DNA from: Anagrus nilaparvatae
Lineage: Eukaryota > Arthropoda > Insecta > Hymenoptera > Mymaridae
DNA: 64,000 bases
Assembly: GCA_022575985.1 (NCBI GenBank)
Contig: JAKSXM010000002.1
Location: forward strand, 18,897,001 to 18,961,000
Reading direction: 5' to 3'
Of the stretch, positions 1 through 12,285 are shown in pieces; position 1 is the first letter of the stretch; every line of letters starts with the position of its first letter. The translations under genes and the position numbers were made by a program. The notes beneath the pieces were generated by a model. It had not been told where the DNA came from. It worked only from the letters and a program-made list of their open reading frames with translations, and made no database searches.

Positions 1-440
1 ATAATAGGTAAAGCCCTATGAGAATCGTTTTTTGCATATTCATAAAGCGTATTTCGGCATGTATTACATATACTTGATGGATATTTTGAGTCACAAACAT
101 TAAAATTTTCATTTTTGAATTCTTGTTTTATAAGTTTTTTGGTATTAATATACACTGAAAAAGGTTATTTAGGTATTATGTATTCATATATACATATTAA
201 TCAAGCTATATTATTATATGCAATTTATATTAATCAAGCAAAATGGATAATAAAATTCAGTTCCCTTGACAATATTGCTTGCTACTGCCCAAATTAAAAC
301 AAGCAAAATTGCAAATAACATGTATTAATTATGAGCTATAATACTCGATTGGCACGAATTTGCAAGCAGTTTTGCATTGGAAGTCGTTTAATGTACAAAG
401 GTCTCATTTTAAAATAAAAACGACTTTATAAAGCAAAATA

Positions 441-1122
441 ATGATGCAAACGAACATATTTCTGAAATCTTTTTTAACTCTGTACGTAATATCAAACTTT
501 CATTTTAACTAATTGAACTGTGATACTCTAAAAAGAGACTGGGATTGGTTAAATACATTAAAAAAATAGTCGAGAATGAAATATTCTTCCTTTATCAATC
601 AGCTTAGAACCAGTGAATAAAAGAAGATCGACTCTTTACATAACATTCAATGAGTACACAGAAAAGAATTCTTTCAAGGACAAATGCGTACTTGCTTGAA
701 AAATTTTGTATCATTTTGATGTAACCATATTTCATATCAATTTTGATAACGTTAATGCTAAAATTTTTTTTGCAAAAATTTACGAAAATAAATTTACTGT
801 GAAATAATTAAAATCTAAAACAGTTATCTTCCCAGATAAGGTAAAGAATATGCATGCACATCTTTAGGCGCAATCTACGTAAGCGTCGTATACGAGTACG
901 CATGAAAATATTCGTATAGTTCCAACACAAGCTTATTTTTAGTAATGCTTTTGCTGCTCTTTAGAAGTAAGCATGAACATGTTATAATAAATGGATGAAT
1001 ATATAATCATCGGTAGGAACTATGCGAATATTTATATGCGTATTCGTATACGGACGCTTACGTAGATTCACTCTTACAGTGTACTTCTTCTTGGCGACCT
1101 GAAATATAATTTAAGCATAATA
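441..1122 (+). pseudogene. Degenerate ionotropic-receptor fragment (copy A)
   Basis: This stretch aligns with the 5' part of the intact receptor gene on the minus strand at 14061-15866. It has the same start region, signal-peptide coding segment and later N-terminal segment, but carries many substitutions, in-frame stops, an internal deletion (near 585) and an inverted-repeat insertion at 872-1068. The flank at about 230-420 also resembles the flank of copy B (about 1552-1720), so A and B look like an old tandem duplication. Copy A lies just outside the large palindrome and is clearly more diverged than the two copies within the arms. It cannot encode a protein. Bases 1-230 hold nothing I recognise. 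Confidence 0.8.
872..1068. mobile_element. Short inverted-repeat element (MITE-like) in copy A
   Basis: The ends AATCTACGTAAGCGTC and GACGCTTACGTAGATT are inverted complements, and the match continues imperfectly inward. The element interrupts the receptor pseudogene between segments that are contiguous in the intact gene. It has no coding capacity. Confidence 0.65.
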
Positions 1123-1763
1123 TAATATAATAATTTAAAGGCAGAGTCCCAATTTTATGTTTTTTTTAAAAAGTCAATTTTTATCACTATCTTTAAAAAG
1201 CGATATTTTAGAAACTATTTAGATAAGAGACAAGTAAAGAATTTTTGGAAACTTGGTGCTCATAAAAAAGTTTTTTTCATTGAGAATTGCAATTATAGCA
1301 GCAATTGAAAAATCGGTTATTAGGGCTAAGAACTGCAATTTTGCCCAATTTAGTTTATTGGCTATATCGCTGAAAAAATTAATCATTGAAATTTGCAAAA
1401 ATGTGACCAATGAGAAGTGTTTTGGTTCTCACTTGCTAGGTTGCATATTTTTATTGTAAATTACCAAAAAACTCTATTTCGTAGTATTGAGCCCCGTGTT
1501 CCTAAGGCCAGAGGGCCTATTGGATTAAACAGAGGTGATTTGTCAATGAACTGACCAATTAAGCGAAATGGATAACAAAATTCGGTTCCCTTGACAATAT
1601 AGCTTGCTACTGCGCAAATTAAATAACAAACATGAAAATAACTTGTATTAATTCTGAGCTATTATACTCTACTGACACGAATTTGCAAGCAGTTTTGCAT
1701 TGGAAGTCGTTCAATATACTAAGTTCTCCTTTTAAAATAAATACGACGTTATGAAACGAAATA

Positions 1764-2445
1764 ATGATGAAAATGAACATATTTCTGAAATTTTTTTTAA
1801 CTCTATACATAATATCAAACTTTCATTTTAACGAAGTGAACTGTGATACAGTAAAAAGAGACTGGAATTGGTTAAATAATTTAAAAGAAACACTCGAGAA
1901 TGATGTTAAGCCTACCCAGATTATAGTAATAACTGAAGATTCTAAAGGCGAAAGAAATTGATTTTATTGTAAACAAAGTATCAAATATTTCTCCAGTTGC
2001 GGTGATTGACGCGAAAATTTTCAATGGGATTAATTCTGAAAATCAGCAAGAATTTATAAAAGCAATGAAAAAATATATATTGCCTGATGCATTGTTTATT
2101 CTAATCGGTGAGAAAAATGCTTTTGAAAATATTCTTCGTTTATCCATCAGCTTAGAACCAGTGAATAAAAGAAGATTGACTCTCTACATAACATTCAATG
2201 AGTACAGAGAAAAGAATTCTTTCAAGGATGAATGCGTACTTGCTTGGAAAATTTTGAATCATGTTGATGTAACCATAGTTCATGTCAATTTTGATAATGT
2301 TAATGCTAAAATTTTTTATGTAAACATTTTCGAAAATAAATTTACTGTGGATAATTTAAAATCTGACACAGTTATCTTCCCAGATAAGGTCAAGAATATG
2401 CATGCACATCCTTACAGAGTACTTCTTCTTGGCAACCTGAAATAA
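1764..2445 (+). pseudogene. Truncated ionotropic-receptor gene (copy B, left arm)
   Basis: This is the left-arm partner of the intact receptor at 14061-15866. It keeps the signal peptide and about 230 N-terminal residues. An 8-base loss near 1955 shifts the frame, giving a 65-residue frame and a separate 147-residue frame (2002-2445). All sequence encoding the channel core and the three membrane segments is gone, because the left arm lacks about 2 kb after 2445. It cannot make a functional receptor. The remaining sequence is almost identical to the intact copy, so the truncation is recent relative to copy A. Confidence 0.85.
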
Positions 2446-2970
2446 AAATAAACTACGATTTCGGATATTCTTTATTTCCGGACATGGACTGTATAGAATT
2501 TTTCTGTGTCAGTGGGAAGTAAACGTGCTTTTGCTGGGCATGTAGTGGTTGGGAAATACCTTCTTTCAGGCCATTGACTAGAAAATAAAAATAAATTACA
2601 AAATTATGTGTATTTTAGAAAATGTGTCAAGTATTGACCGTAAAAAAGAGCTAAAATCGCTTATTTTTTAAACTCCCTAGTACTTTTAGCTATTTTGGAT
2701 GAAAAATTACAAAAAGTATTGGTCATAAGTTTTTAGTTCTGTTTTGGTCCTTAAATCATAACTAAATTTAAATATTTATTCAAACTCAACCCAGTATAAA
2801 TCTAATTGAATGTTTTGCAATGAAAAAAATTCTGTAACAACAAATAAAAAATAAACATAAATGTGGTCACTGCTATAAAAGAATCTTGTGTAAATATCAC
2901 AGCCACAAGGAATATTTGTATATAAAAATCTAATGTAAGGATCATAGGAACGTGAAGATTATAGTTTTTT

Positions 2971-3330
2971 TTAGTTGTTTGTCATAAAAATGATGTTATT
3001 ATTAGACGTTTCGCCAATTTAATTAATAGGCCTTATTAATAATGTCTATAATATTATAGGAACATAATAATATGATGTAAGTCACTCTTATTATTAAAAA
3101 ATAAATAAATATTTATGACATTTTTTTGGCACTATAAACTCTAGTTATTTTCATGTTTTTTCTTCTGTTTCAAAATTATACTCATAAATATTTATTATTT
3201 TTTATTTATTTTTTAATAATAAGAGTGACTTCTCATCATATTATTATGTTCCTATAATATTATAGACATTATTGATAAGGCCTATAATTAAAAGCGTCTT
3301 AATAACATCATTTTTATGACAAACAACTAA
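2971..3330. mobile_element. 360-bp inverted-repeat element (left-arm copy)
   Basis: The termini TTAGTTGTTTGTCATAAAAA and its inverted complement flank a near-perfect hairpin, with a further long inverted match around GTCTATAATATTATAGGAAC. It is non-coding and MITE-like. The right-arm partner is at 12286-12645. Confidence 0.75.
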
Positions 3331-3853
3331 TTTGTTTTATTTATACCCAATATCGGTCAATAAAAAATAACTTTCCTTATAAAAAAAATTACATAAATAA
3401 TTTGCTTATTAACTATAATAGAGTTTTGGAAAAGGTTGCGTCTATTTAACCAGAAATTCTGGATAAATAACCTTAAAATATCAGTAACTTTTTTTCAAAG
3501 ATTTCACTAATAATAACTTGAATTTTTTAAAAAATATATTTAAATTTACAAAGAATTAAAAAAAATAGATAATTTCTCCAAAAAAATTAATATTTAGTGC
3601 AGAGTGCAGAAAAGCAAACAAAAACCAACCTTAAGTTGAGGTTCAAAATATTTTTTTTTGTGAATGTGTGAGTGCATTTTATATAAAAAATTTCTGGGTA
3701 AATAGACTTTGGGTTTGGAAAAACCGTCTAGATCAGAATAAGATAGACAATTTATTCTATATTACTTAACTTGGATTGACTGTAACTAGAAGACTGATCC
3801 AAAAATATAAAAAACTTTGATTTTGCATTTAAATTCCTAAAATGTTTTTTATG

Positions 3854-4154
3854 ATTCGTTATCATTTAGAGGTCCTTCAAAGTACGCGTTTGCTTTTTTC
3901 AACCTATATTTTGTATTCTTAGTTTCGTTTTCTTGAGTAGACAAAAGTTTCTTACTAGTCTCATTTAAACCCTGGGGAAATTTCCCACGTCTACTTGTTC
4001 AGATTTCTTGATTTTTTAACTTCACAGGTGCATTACATTAATTTTCTCAAAATCTGTTAATGTTGGTATAAGAAATTTCCTCAGGAGTAGGACTAGTTAA
4101 TATCTTTTATTTCTTCAAATAAACGCTTCAAGGGACCTCTAAATGATAACGAAT
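3854..4154. mobile_element. 300-bp inverted-repeat element (left-arm copy)
   Basis: The inverted termini are ATTCGTTATCATTTAGAGG and CCTCTAAATGATAACGAAT. The interior is non-coding. The right-arm partner lies at 11461-11761. Confidence 0.7.
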
Positions 4155-5590
4155 TCCGTGAAAATTTTTATTAACCCAAATTTTTTTTTTGGTAAAAGAC
4201 CTAAAAAAATAAAAATTTTTTTTTTTTTTTGAATCACTCTAGTCTGCATAGTCTTAATAATATTTAGGATTAGTTTTGTATTTTAACCAAATAGTTTGTA
4301 CGTTAATGACTGGAAACTATAAAATAAAAATAAATGAAAAATAGTTTTTTCAAAACACGATCTTATTTAAATAAAAAGGTTAAATTTTTTTCACCATTTT
4401 TTTATTTTATAGTTTTCTTCTCTTGAATATGTTTTTGTTTTCTTAAAAAAATATATTTAGAAATTTTTTTTAATTATTCTATGATTGAAGTCGCTTCGTT
4501 TGGATATATTATTAAATGATGTACGATATTAATTAAGCCATTCATACAATCAATAATGGTAATATTTAAGAAGTTGTGTAGTATCATATTCCATTAAGGT
4601 CAGTTTCACTAAGAATTCTTCAAATATTACGAAAAAATATTATAACAATATGATTCTTGTGTATTTATTTATAAAAAAAGCAAAATTATATCATTTTTTT
4701 ATTTTACCGAAAGCGAAGGTTTTATATTAAAAGAGTGATTTAGTGGTTCCACGAATTAAATAAAAAATTGTATACGTATTGTGCTCTTTACTGATTTAAC
4801 TGATTGAAATAAAATTAAATTTTTGTCAAATAAATAAAAATATTTTTCATTTCATTTTAATCCTCTAACGCAATAATTACATAATTTTCTCTCTTCTTGT
4901 ACCCCGAATGCTGTTTCAGCAACACAGAAGTTCTATTGTAGATCTTTCCCCAACCCTCTTAAAAATATATTTAAATGCTATTTGATTCAATTACTCATAT
5001 ACGCAGCAAAATACATGCCACATAAAATGAGAAAATTTTTTACAAAGAAAAATGGAAGTTTCGTGATATAAAATGAAGCTCTGGTCCATACAAATAAAGC
5101 ACATGAATTTCACATTATTTTTTAAATAAGTATAATTTATTCATTTTTTACTCATAGTACATTTGATTTATCAACGTTCATATCGGCAGCACTATTTCAC
5201 GTTCGCCTTATCTAAGCATTGCCATCCAGAGAACCCATCCAGTCTGTAATTGTTTAAAGTATAAATAATATTATTTAAAGATTAATTTCATAAAACTTAA
5301 CGAGCATGAACGAAACCAAAAAAGAATTAGATAAAATTAAAAAATTTATCTATAATTTTAATCTTGAAAAAATGTAACTTATGAGCACACTGAAAAAAAT
5401 GATCTATCTGAGTCAGGTAGAAAATTTTCTCGGAAATTTTCTACACGAGTCAAGAATAAATGCATTTGATACAAAAGGACTTCTGTTTTCATGAAATAAC
5501 ACGCCTAGTCTTCTTGTATTAAGAACAAATATTCTTGGTGGAATTATAAGTACTAGTATGTTATTCCAGTAACTTGACGTAAATGTTAGA

Positions 5591-6480
5591 TGCATGCACT
5601 ATTTTTCTAAGTTTTGTGCAAGGCTACTCATATGTGATACATAAATTTTTCGATATGCTGATTTCAAATATTTAGGTCCCGACCCCGAGAAAACAGCCCT
5701 AATATCAAAAAACTGTATTTTTCGGTCAATTTTGACATGTTTCATAACAAACATTTCTAATTGTCCTTAAAATATTTTTGTGGTCCTTAAATAAGAATGT
5801 TTAGGTCCCGATTCCGAAAACTTTCTCCGAATGCCATTTATGGTCATCGATTGGTCCGATTTTTGCGTTTTTTTTATACATTACATGAGATATTTATCTA
5901 ATTTGCATAAAAATGACTGGGCTAAGGTTTTTGGGGTCGCTGATTTCAAATTATTAGGTCCTGACCTCGAAAAATTAGCCCTAATACCGAAAACCCGAAA
6001 CTTTTGGTCAATTTGGAACTATTTTATAAGGAACATTTCAAATGATGGCTAATATAATTTTGAGGCCAGGACTTAATAATTCTTATTTATTTAGTATTTG
6101 AGATTCTTATGATTCTTAGTTCCTTAGTATTTGAAATCAGCTACCCTAAAAACCTTAGCCCAGTCATTTTTATGCAAATTAGATAAATACCTTATGTAAT
6201 GTATAAAAAAACGCATACATCGGACGAATCGATGACCATAAATGACATTCGGAGAAATTTTTCGGAATCGGGACCTAAATATTCTTATTCAAGGACCACA
6301 AAAATATTTTAAGGACAATTAGAAATGTTTGCTATGAAATATGTCAAAATTAAAATAGAGTTTTTTGTCATTAGGGCTGTTTCTTAGGGTCGGGACCTAA
6401 ATATTTGAAATCAGTGTATCGAAAAAGTTACTTATCACATATGAGTAACCTTGCCCAAAACTTGGAAAAAAGTGCATGCA
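5591..6480. mobile_element. Foldback element with ~400-bp arms (left-arm copy)
   Basis: The element runs from TGCATGCACTATTTTTC to its inverted counterpart ending GTGCATGCA. The two halves are long imperfect inverted repeats containing the phrases AGGTCCCGACCC and ATTTGAAATCAG. It is 890 bp here and 723 bp in the right arm (9302-10024), so one copy has a 167-base internal indel. Open frames inside are shadows of the repeat; no transposase is visible. Confidence 0.8.
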
Positions 6481-6530
6481 TTAAACATATTTGGCTTCTC
6501 TGCTTTATGAGAAAAATAGATGTGTGTTTA

Positions 6531-7008
6531 TACCTCCAGGATATCACCTTTACCTCAGAGGGTTCATTTACATCCTAAAGTTATTAGTGCACAAGTATCG
6601 AGTTACAACCAGGCCTGGTCACAACGTACATATAATTTTTTTTTCTGGAACCCACAGAGGAGAAAACCCTTATAAGTGTAAAGATTGTGGAAATGCTTTT
6701 TTTACTTCTTCTGTTGTTTTCTTTCTTCTGTGTAAAAAAAAAGGCCACCTAGACCCCGACTATAAATATAATTTTGGACAAGGGTGAAGATGTTTTAATT
6801 TTTTATAGAATTCGTAATGATGCTAACATTTTCAAAATTTTCAAATTTTTGAGATGAGAAGAAGTAAAAAAAGCTTTTCCACGATCTTCTTCCAGAAAAA
6901 AAATTATATGTACGTTGTGAGCAAGCCTGGTTGTGACTCGATACTTGTGCACTAATAACTTCGGGATGAAAATGAACCGTCTGAGGTAAAGTTAATATCC
7001 TGGAGGTA
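6531..7008. mobile_element. Foldback element carrying a C2H2 zinc-finger fragment
   Basis: The inverted arms are about 6531-6648 and 6890-7008, with termini TACCTCCAGG and CCTGGAGGTA. A TA dinucleotide is repeated at both edges, compatible with a TA target duplication. The loop between the arms contains a plus-strand frame reading THRGENPYKCKDCGNAF at about 6652-6702. This matches the linker plus CxxC half of a Kruppel-type finger (consensus HTGEKPYxCxxCGKAF). The second half of the finger is not recognisable (a Cys and His follow at the wrong spacing). I infer a captured, decayed host-gene fragment. The element is absent from the right arm and sits at the inner end of the left arm. Confidence 0.65.
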
Positions 7009-7759
7009 TAATTTTTATTTTTTCAAACAAAACAATTTTCCTTTTCAGCAAGGAAATAACAAGGTTGCGAAAAAGGGAGTGGATTATTGGTGCTTTTCTT
7101 GGTCAATCTTTGTTTTCTAACTATTCTTAACATATATTTATCTCTTATTTGCACATTAATATCCAATCAAAACTTTCAAAACCCCTAAATTAAAAAGTTA
7201 TTGAAACTTTTTCTATTCATATCAGCTACGCTCTACCCGTCATTGACGGTATCCGGTATAAATTTGAAATCTTTAATTGTCTATTTGGGTAAATAAAAAT
7301 AAATTCGGCATAAAACTCAATAAAACTAAATAGTCTTCGGTCCTGAAAAACACCTTGATAATTTCCTCAATTCCAACGTCTCTATTCTTTAAGAGTAGGT
7401 GACTGATAATTATTATGATAATCTGTTTTTAAAATCTTTATAATTGTGGATCAAATTTGTTAAAATTTTTTGTTAATTTAAAAAAATGTCTAATTAAATG
7501 GAATTATTTTTAGTTTCTCAGAATTTTTATAAATTGATATCATGTTATTATTTTAGCGTGACGTTTAAAAGATATTAATTCTATCAGAAGGAAAATCATT
7601 TTCCGTTAATTTAAAAAAAAAAAACAATAAAGAAATAATTGTAAGTATTAAAAAAATTTATAATTTCCGGGAAAATGAAATTTATATTTATTGCATAATT
7701 AAATGAATAGATTTTATTAAATAAAAGAATTTAATTAATATAACGAGCACATTTTTTAG
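7009..7759. other. Intergenic AT-rich loop sequence
   Basis: This is single-copy sequence within the window between the zinc-finger foldback and the small secreted peptide gene. I see no coding frame or repeat here. Confidence 0.5.
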
Positions 7760-7768
7760 TATAAAAAG
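7760..7768 (+). promoter_or_regulatory. Candidate TATA box of secreted peptide gene
   Basis: TATAAAAAG lies 40 bases before the ATG at 7800, which would place transcription start near 7790 and leave a 5' leader of about 10 nt. The match to the TATA consensus is strong, but in AT-rich DNA chance matches are common. The support comes from its position before a four-exon gene model. Confidence 0.5.
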
Positions 7769-7799
7769 AAGCCACAAAGTTTAATGTTAAAAGTGAAAA

Positions 7800-9210
7800 A
7801 TGAGTTTTAAGATACTTTTGTTCTTGATAGCCATGGCTGCTAACCTTTATGAGAAAGTAAGTTTATACAATTTATTTTTTCCAAGCCAAAGTACACTCTG
7901 TTTTAGAATTCAGTGAAAATTTCGAAATCATCATTTTTTTCAGTTGTTCAATAAGTGATTTTTAATAAAAGTTTTAGCGCAGAATATATATTATTGTTAA
8001 TAATACTATGAAAAAAAATGTTTGAGATGTTTGCGCAGACTCATTGATATTCGGGTATTTTTAAATAAAATGTACACGCATACAAAAAATTAGTAAATAG
8101 GTATAACCAAAGTACTAATTTTGTTTATTTTATTTTGTTTGGTTAATATCACCTTAAATTTTTAGTAAAATTTAGGAAAGGTCTCAATCCACGTCAAAAA
8201 AGAATTGTAATTGACCTCAAATAAAATTTATTTTAATAAAAAATATAATATTTTTGTAGTTTCAGTGCATAAAAAAAAATAAATAAAAAATCATTACAAA
8301 TAAATATTTGTTGTGCATAATATTGAAATTTAAGCGCTTTTAGATAAATATTGTAATTTCAAGAAATTTCAGCTTTAGGCGTGGATGGAGATCTTTTGTT
8401 TTATTAATCAAATTTGTTTAAAAAACTAAAAAGTCAATTGTTTTAGTAAAATTTACCAATTGTTTGGTTAAATTTACCAACACTTATTAATTCGTATTCA
8501 ATAAATTTGTAGAGGTTAATTTTACTATATTTTTTTGCGTGTAATTTGAAACTTAAAGTTGATTCTTCAACTCCGTTCCTTAGTATTTCCTTCCGAAAGT
8601 ACGACTGAAAATAATAAGCTTAAATTTTGATATTATTTCTGATTTCAAAGAATAACAATTATTAATTAGTTTTTATTTTTCAGGTTATAGGTGAGAATAC
8701 GTAGGCATACTAAGTTATTAACTTTAACAATGCCCTTTTTTTAAATTTATGCATTTTTGTAAAGCATCAAAAATTTCTTTGTATATAATTTTGTATTCTA
8801 TCTAAAAATATTAGTAGTTAAAAACTTATTCTCAAGAAACTATACTAAAAATAAAAAACTAATTCAATAATTTTGCATTTCTTAACAGCTGCACCAGAGT
8901 TAGATCTTGGCATAAATGCTATGTTTGGTATCGGAGAAGCTGCACCAGAGTTAGATCTTGGCGTAAACGCTTTGCTTAGTGTCGGAGAAGGTTTGGCAGA
9001 AATTGATCTAGGTGTAGATGCAGGTTAGTATAATCATCGAGTTACAAGATTACCCTATTAAAAAATAACATAAAACCAACCAAAATTCTTGGATACTGAA
9101 AACTTTTGGCCAGAATTGAGCCTGGGACCCTCTTAAATAAAGTTTTCGTTATCATGCAAATTTCAGATATTATTATCGATGAATACTTGCCACTTCTTAA
9201 AGCACTTTAA
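7800..9210 (+). CDS. Small secreted repeat peptide, four exons with a 7-nt microexon
   Basis: I do not recognise this protein. Exons are 7800-7856, 8684-8690 (seven bases, GTTATAG), 8889-9022 plus base 9023, and 9167-9210. The junctions are canonical (AAA|GTAAGT; CAG|GTTATAG|GTGAGA; AACAG|CT; GCAG|GTTAGT; TTTCAG|AT), and all phases agree, giving about 80 residues. It starts MSFKILLFLIAMAANLYEK, a classic signal peptide with probable cleavage after KVIA. The mature part has two 17-residue repeats starting AAPELDLGINA and AAPELDLGVNA, a shorter third unit (GLAEIDLGVDA), and an acidic/hydrophobic tail ending PLLKAL. There are no cysteines and no dibasic sites in the repeats, so a disulfide toxin or a neuropeptide precursor is unlikely. 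If the last intron were retained, the frame would stop at 9026. It lies alone in the palindrome loop. It may be a salivary, venom, silk or cuticle-type secretion; the sequence does not decide. Confidence 0.65.
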
Positions 9211-9301
9211 CTCCACTGGGTCTACTAACTACAACCAATTCCTTCTTGCATTAAACACACATCTATTTTTCTCATAAGGTAGAGAAGCCGTATATGTTTA
9301 A

Positions 9302-10024
9302 TGTATGAACTTTTTTTCAAAGTTTTGTGCAAGGTTACTCATATGCGATAGGTAACTTTTTCGATACGCTGATTTCAAATATTTAGGTCCCGACCCCGAG
9401 TAAACAGCCCTAATACCAAAAAACTCTATTTTTTGTCCATTTTGAAGGTTATTTTGACATATTTCATAAGAAACATTTCTAATTGTCATTAAAATGATAG
9501 TTAATATGTTTTCGAGGTCGTTAAATAAATAAGAATTATTAAGTCCTGGCCTCAAAATTATATTAGCCATCATTTGAAATGTTCCTTATAAAATAGTTCC
9601 AAATTGACCAAAAGTTTCGGGTTTTCGGTATTAGGGCTAATTTTTCGAGGTCAGGACCTAATAATTTGAAATCAGCGACCCCAAAAACCTTAGCCCAGTC
9701 ATTTTTATGCAAATTAGATAAATATCTCATGTAATGTATAAAAAAAACGCAAAAATCGGACCAATCGATGACCATAAATGGCATTCGGAGAAAGTTTTCG
9801 GAATCGGGACCTAAACATTCTTATTTAAGGACCACAAAAATATTTTAAGGACAATTAGAAATGTTTGTTATGAAACATGTCAAAATTGACCGAAAAATAC
9901 AGTTTTTTGATATTAGGGCTGTTTTCTCGGGGTCGGGACCTAAATATTTGAAATCAGCATATCGAAAAATTTATGTATCACATATGAGTAGCCTTGCACA
10001 AAACTTAGAAAAATAGTGCATGCA
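9302..10024. mobile_element. Foldback element (right-arm copy)
   Basis: This is the partner of 5591-6480, shorter by 167 bases in its central part. The outer half is near-identical to the left-arm copy, while the inner half is more different, suggesting internal rearrangement of the hairpin after or during formation of the palindrome. Confidence 0.8.
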
Positions 10025-11460
10025 TCTAACATTTACGTCAAGTTACTGGAATAACATACTAGTACTTATAATTCCACCAAGAATATTTGTTCTTAATACA
10101 AGAAGACTAGGCGTGTTATTTCATGCAAACAGAAGTCCTTTTGTATCAAATGCATTTATTCTTGACTCGTGTAGAAAATTTCCGAGAAAATTTTCTACCT
10201 GACTCAGATAGATCATTTTTTTCAGTGTGCTCATAAGTTACATTTTTTCAAGATTAAAATTATAGATAAATTTTTTAATTTTATCTAATTCTTTTTTGGT
10301 TTCGTTCATGCTCGTTAAGTTTTATGAAATTAATCTTTAAATAATATTATTTATACTTTAAACAATTACAGACTGGATGGGTTCTCTGGATGGCAATGCT
10401 TAGATAAGGCGAACGTGAAATAGTGCTGCCGATATGAACGTTGATAAATCAAATGTACTATGAGTAAAAAATGAATAAATTATACTTATTTAAAAAATAA
10501 TGTGAAATTCATGTGCCTTATTTGTATGGACCAGAGCTTCATTTTATATCACGAAACTTCCATTTTTCTTTGTAAAAAATTTTCTCATTTTATGTGGCAT
10601 GTATTTTGCTGCGTATATGAGTAATTGAATCAAATAGCATTTAAATATATTTTTAAGAGGGTTGGGGAAAGATCTACAATAGAACTTCTGTGTTGCTGAA
10701 ACAGCATTCGGGGTACAAGAAGAGAGAAAATTATGTAATTATTGCGTTAGAGGATTAAAATGAAATGAAAAATATTTTTATTTATTTGACAAAAATTTAA
10801 TTTTATTTCAATCAGTTAAATCAGTAAAGAGCACAATACGTATACAATTTTTTATTTAATTCGTGGAACCACTAAATCACTCTTTTAATATAAAACCTTC
10901 GCTTTCGGTAAAATAAAAAAATGATATAATTTTGCTTTTTTTATAAATAAATACACAAGAATCATATTGTTATAATATTTTTTCGTAATATTTGAAGAAT
11001 TCTTAGTGAAACTGACCTTAATGGAATATGATACTACACAACTTCTTAAATATTACCATTATTGATTGTATGAATGGCTTAATTAATATCGTACATCATT
11101 TAATAATATATCCAAACGAAGCGACTTCAATCATAGAATAATTAAAAAAAATTTCTAAATATATTTTTTTAAGAAAACAAAAACATATTCAAGAGAAGAA
11201 AACTATAAAATAAAAAAATGGTGAAAAAAATTTAACCTTTTTATTTAAATAAGATCGTGTTTTGAAAAAACTATTTTTCATTTATTTTTATTTTATAGTT
11301 TCCAGTCATTAACGTACAAACTATTTGGTTAAAATACAAAACTAATCCTAAATATTATTAAGACTATGCAGACTAGAGTGATTCAAAAAAAAAAAAAAAT
11401 TTTTATTTTTTTAGGTCTTTTACCAAAAAAAAAATTTGGGTTAATAAAAATTTTCACGGA

Positions 11461-11761
11461 ATTCGTTATCATTTAGAGGTCCCTTGAAGCGTTTATTTGA
11501 AGAAATAAAAGATATTAACTAGTCCTACTCCTGAGGAAATTTCTTATACCAACATTAACAGATTTTGAGAAAATTAATGTAATGCACCTGTGAAGTTAAA
11601 AAATCAAGAAATCTGAACAAGTAGACGTGGGAAATTTCCCCAGGGTTTAAATGAGACTAGTAAGAAACTTTTGTCTACTCAAGAAAACGAAACTAAGAAT
11701 ACAAAATATAGGTTGAAAAAAGCAAACGCGTACTTTGAAGGACCTCTAAATGATAACGAAT
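11461..11761. mobile_element. 300-bp inverted-repeat element (right-arm copy)
   Basis: This is the reverse-complement partner of 3854-4154, with the same termini. It is non-coding. Confidence 0.7.
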
Positions 11762-12285
11762 CATAAAAAACATTTTAGGAATTTAAATGCAAAATCAAAG
11801 TTTTTTATATTTTTGGATCAGTCTTCTAGTTACAGTCAATCCAAGTTAAGTAATATATAATAAATTGTCTATCTTATTCTGATCTAGACGATTTTTCCAA
11901 ACCCAAAGTCTATTTACCCAGAAATTTTTTATATAAAATGCACTCACACATTCACAAAAAAAAATATTTTGAACCTCAACTTAAGGTTGGTTTTTGTTTG
12001 CTTATCTGCACTCTGCACTAAATATTAAATTTTTTTGAGAAATTATCTATTTTTCTTAATTCTTTGTAAAATTTAAATATATTTTTTTTAAAATTCAAGT
12101 TATTATTAGTGAAATCTTTGAAAAAAAGTTACTGATATTTTAAGGTTATTTATCCAGAATTTCTGGTTAAATAGACGCAACCTTTTCCAAAACTCTATTA
12201 TAGTTAATAAGCAAATAATTTATGTAATTTTTTTTATAAGGAAAGTTATTTTTTATTGACCGATATTGGGTATAAATAAAACAAA

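Larger units (their letters stand above)
1123..6530 (+). repeat. Left arm of giant palindrome
   Basis: This arm is the reverse complement of 9251-16507. Paired positions sum to about 17630 on the outer part (1253 pairs with 16377) and about 15615 on the inner part (5831 pairs with 9784). The shift of about 2015 bases is a deletion in this arm at about 2445, which removed most of the receptor gene. A smaller 167-base offset arises inside the foldback element nearest the centre. Apart from these indels, most stretches differ by only scattered single bases. The arm holds receptor copy B, three inverted-repeat elements and AT-rich sequence. I see no host gene in 2450-5590. Confidence 0.9.

Noticed and set aside
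1219..1459. Overlapping frames on both strands, conserved at 16171-16411
   Set aside because: Conserved only because they lie in the palindrome arms; no coding signature.
5413..6052. Repeated 60- and 73-residue frames, mirrored at 9563-10202
   Set aside because: They fall in foldback elements and flanks copied by the palindrome; the duplication explains the conservation of the frames, and no protein family is recognisable.
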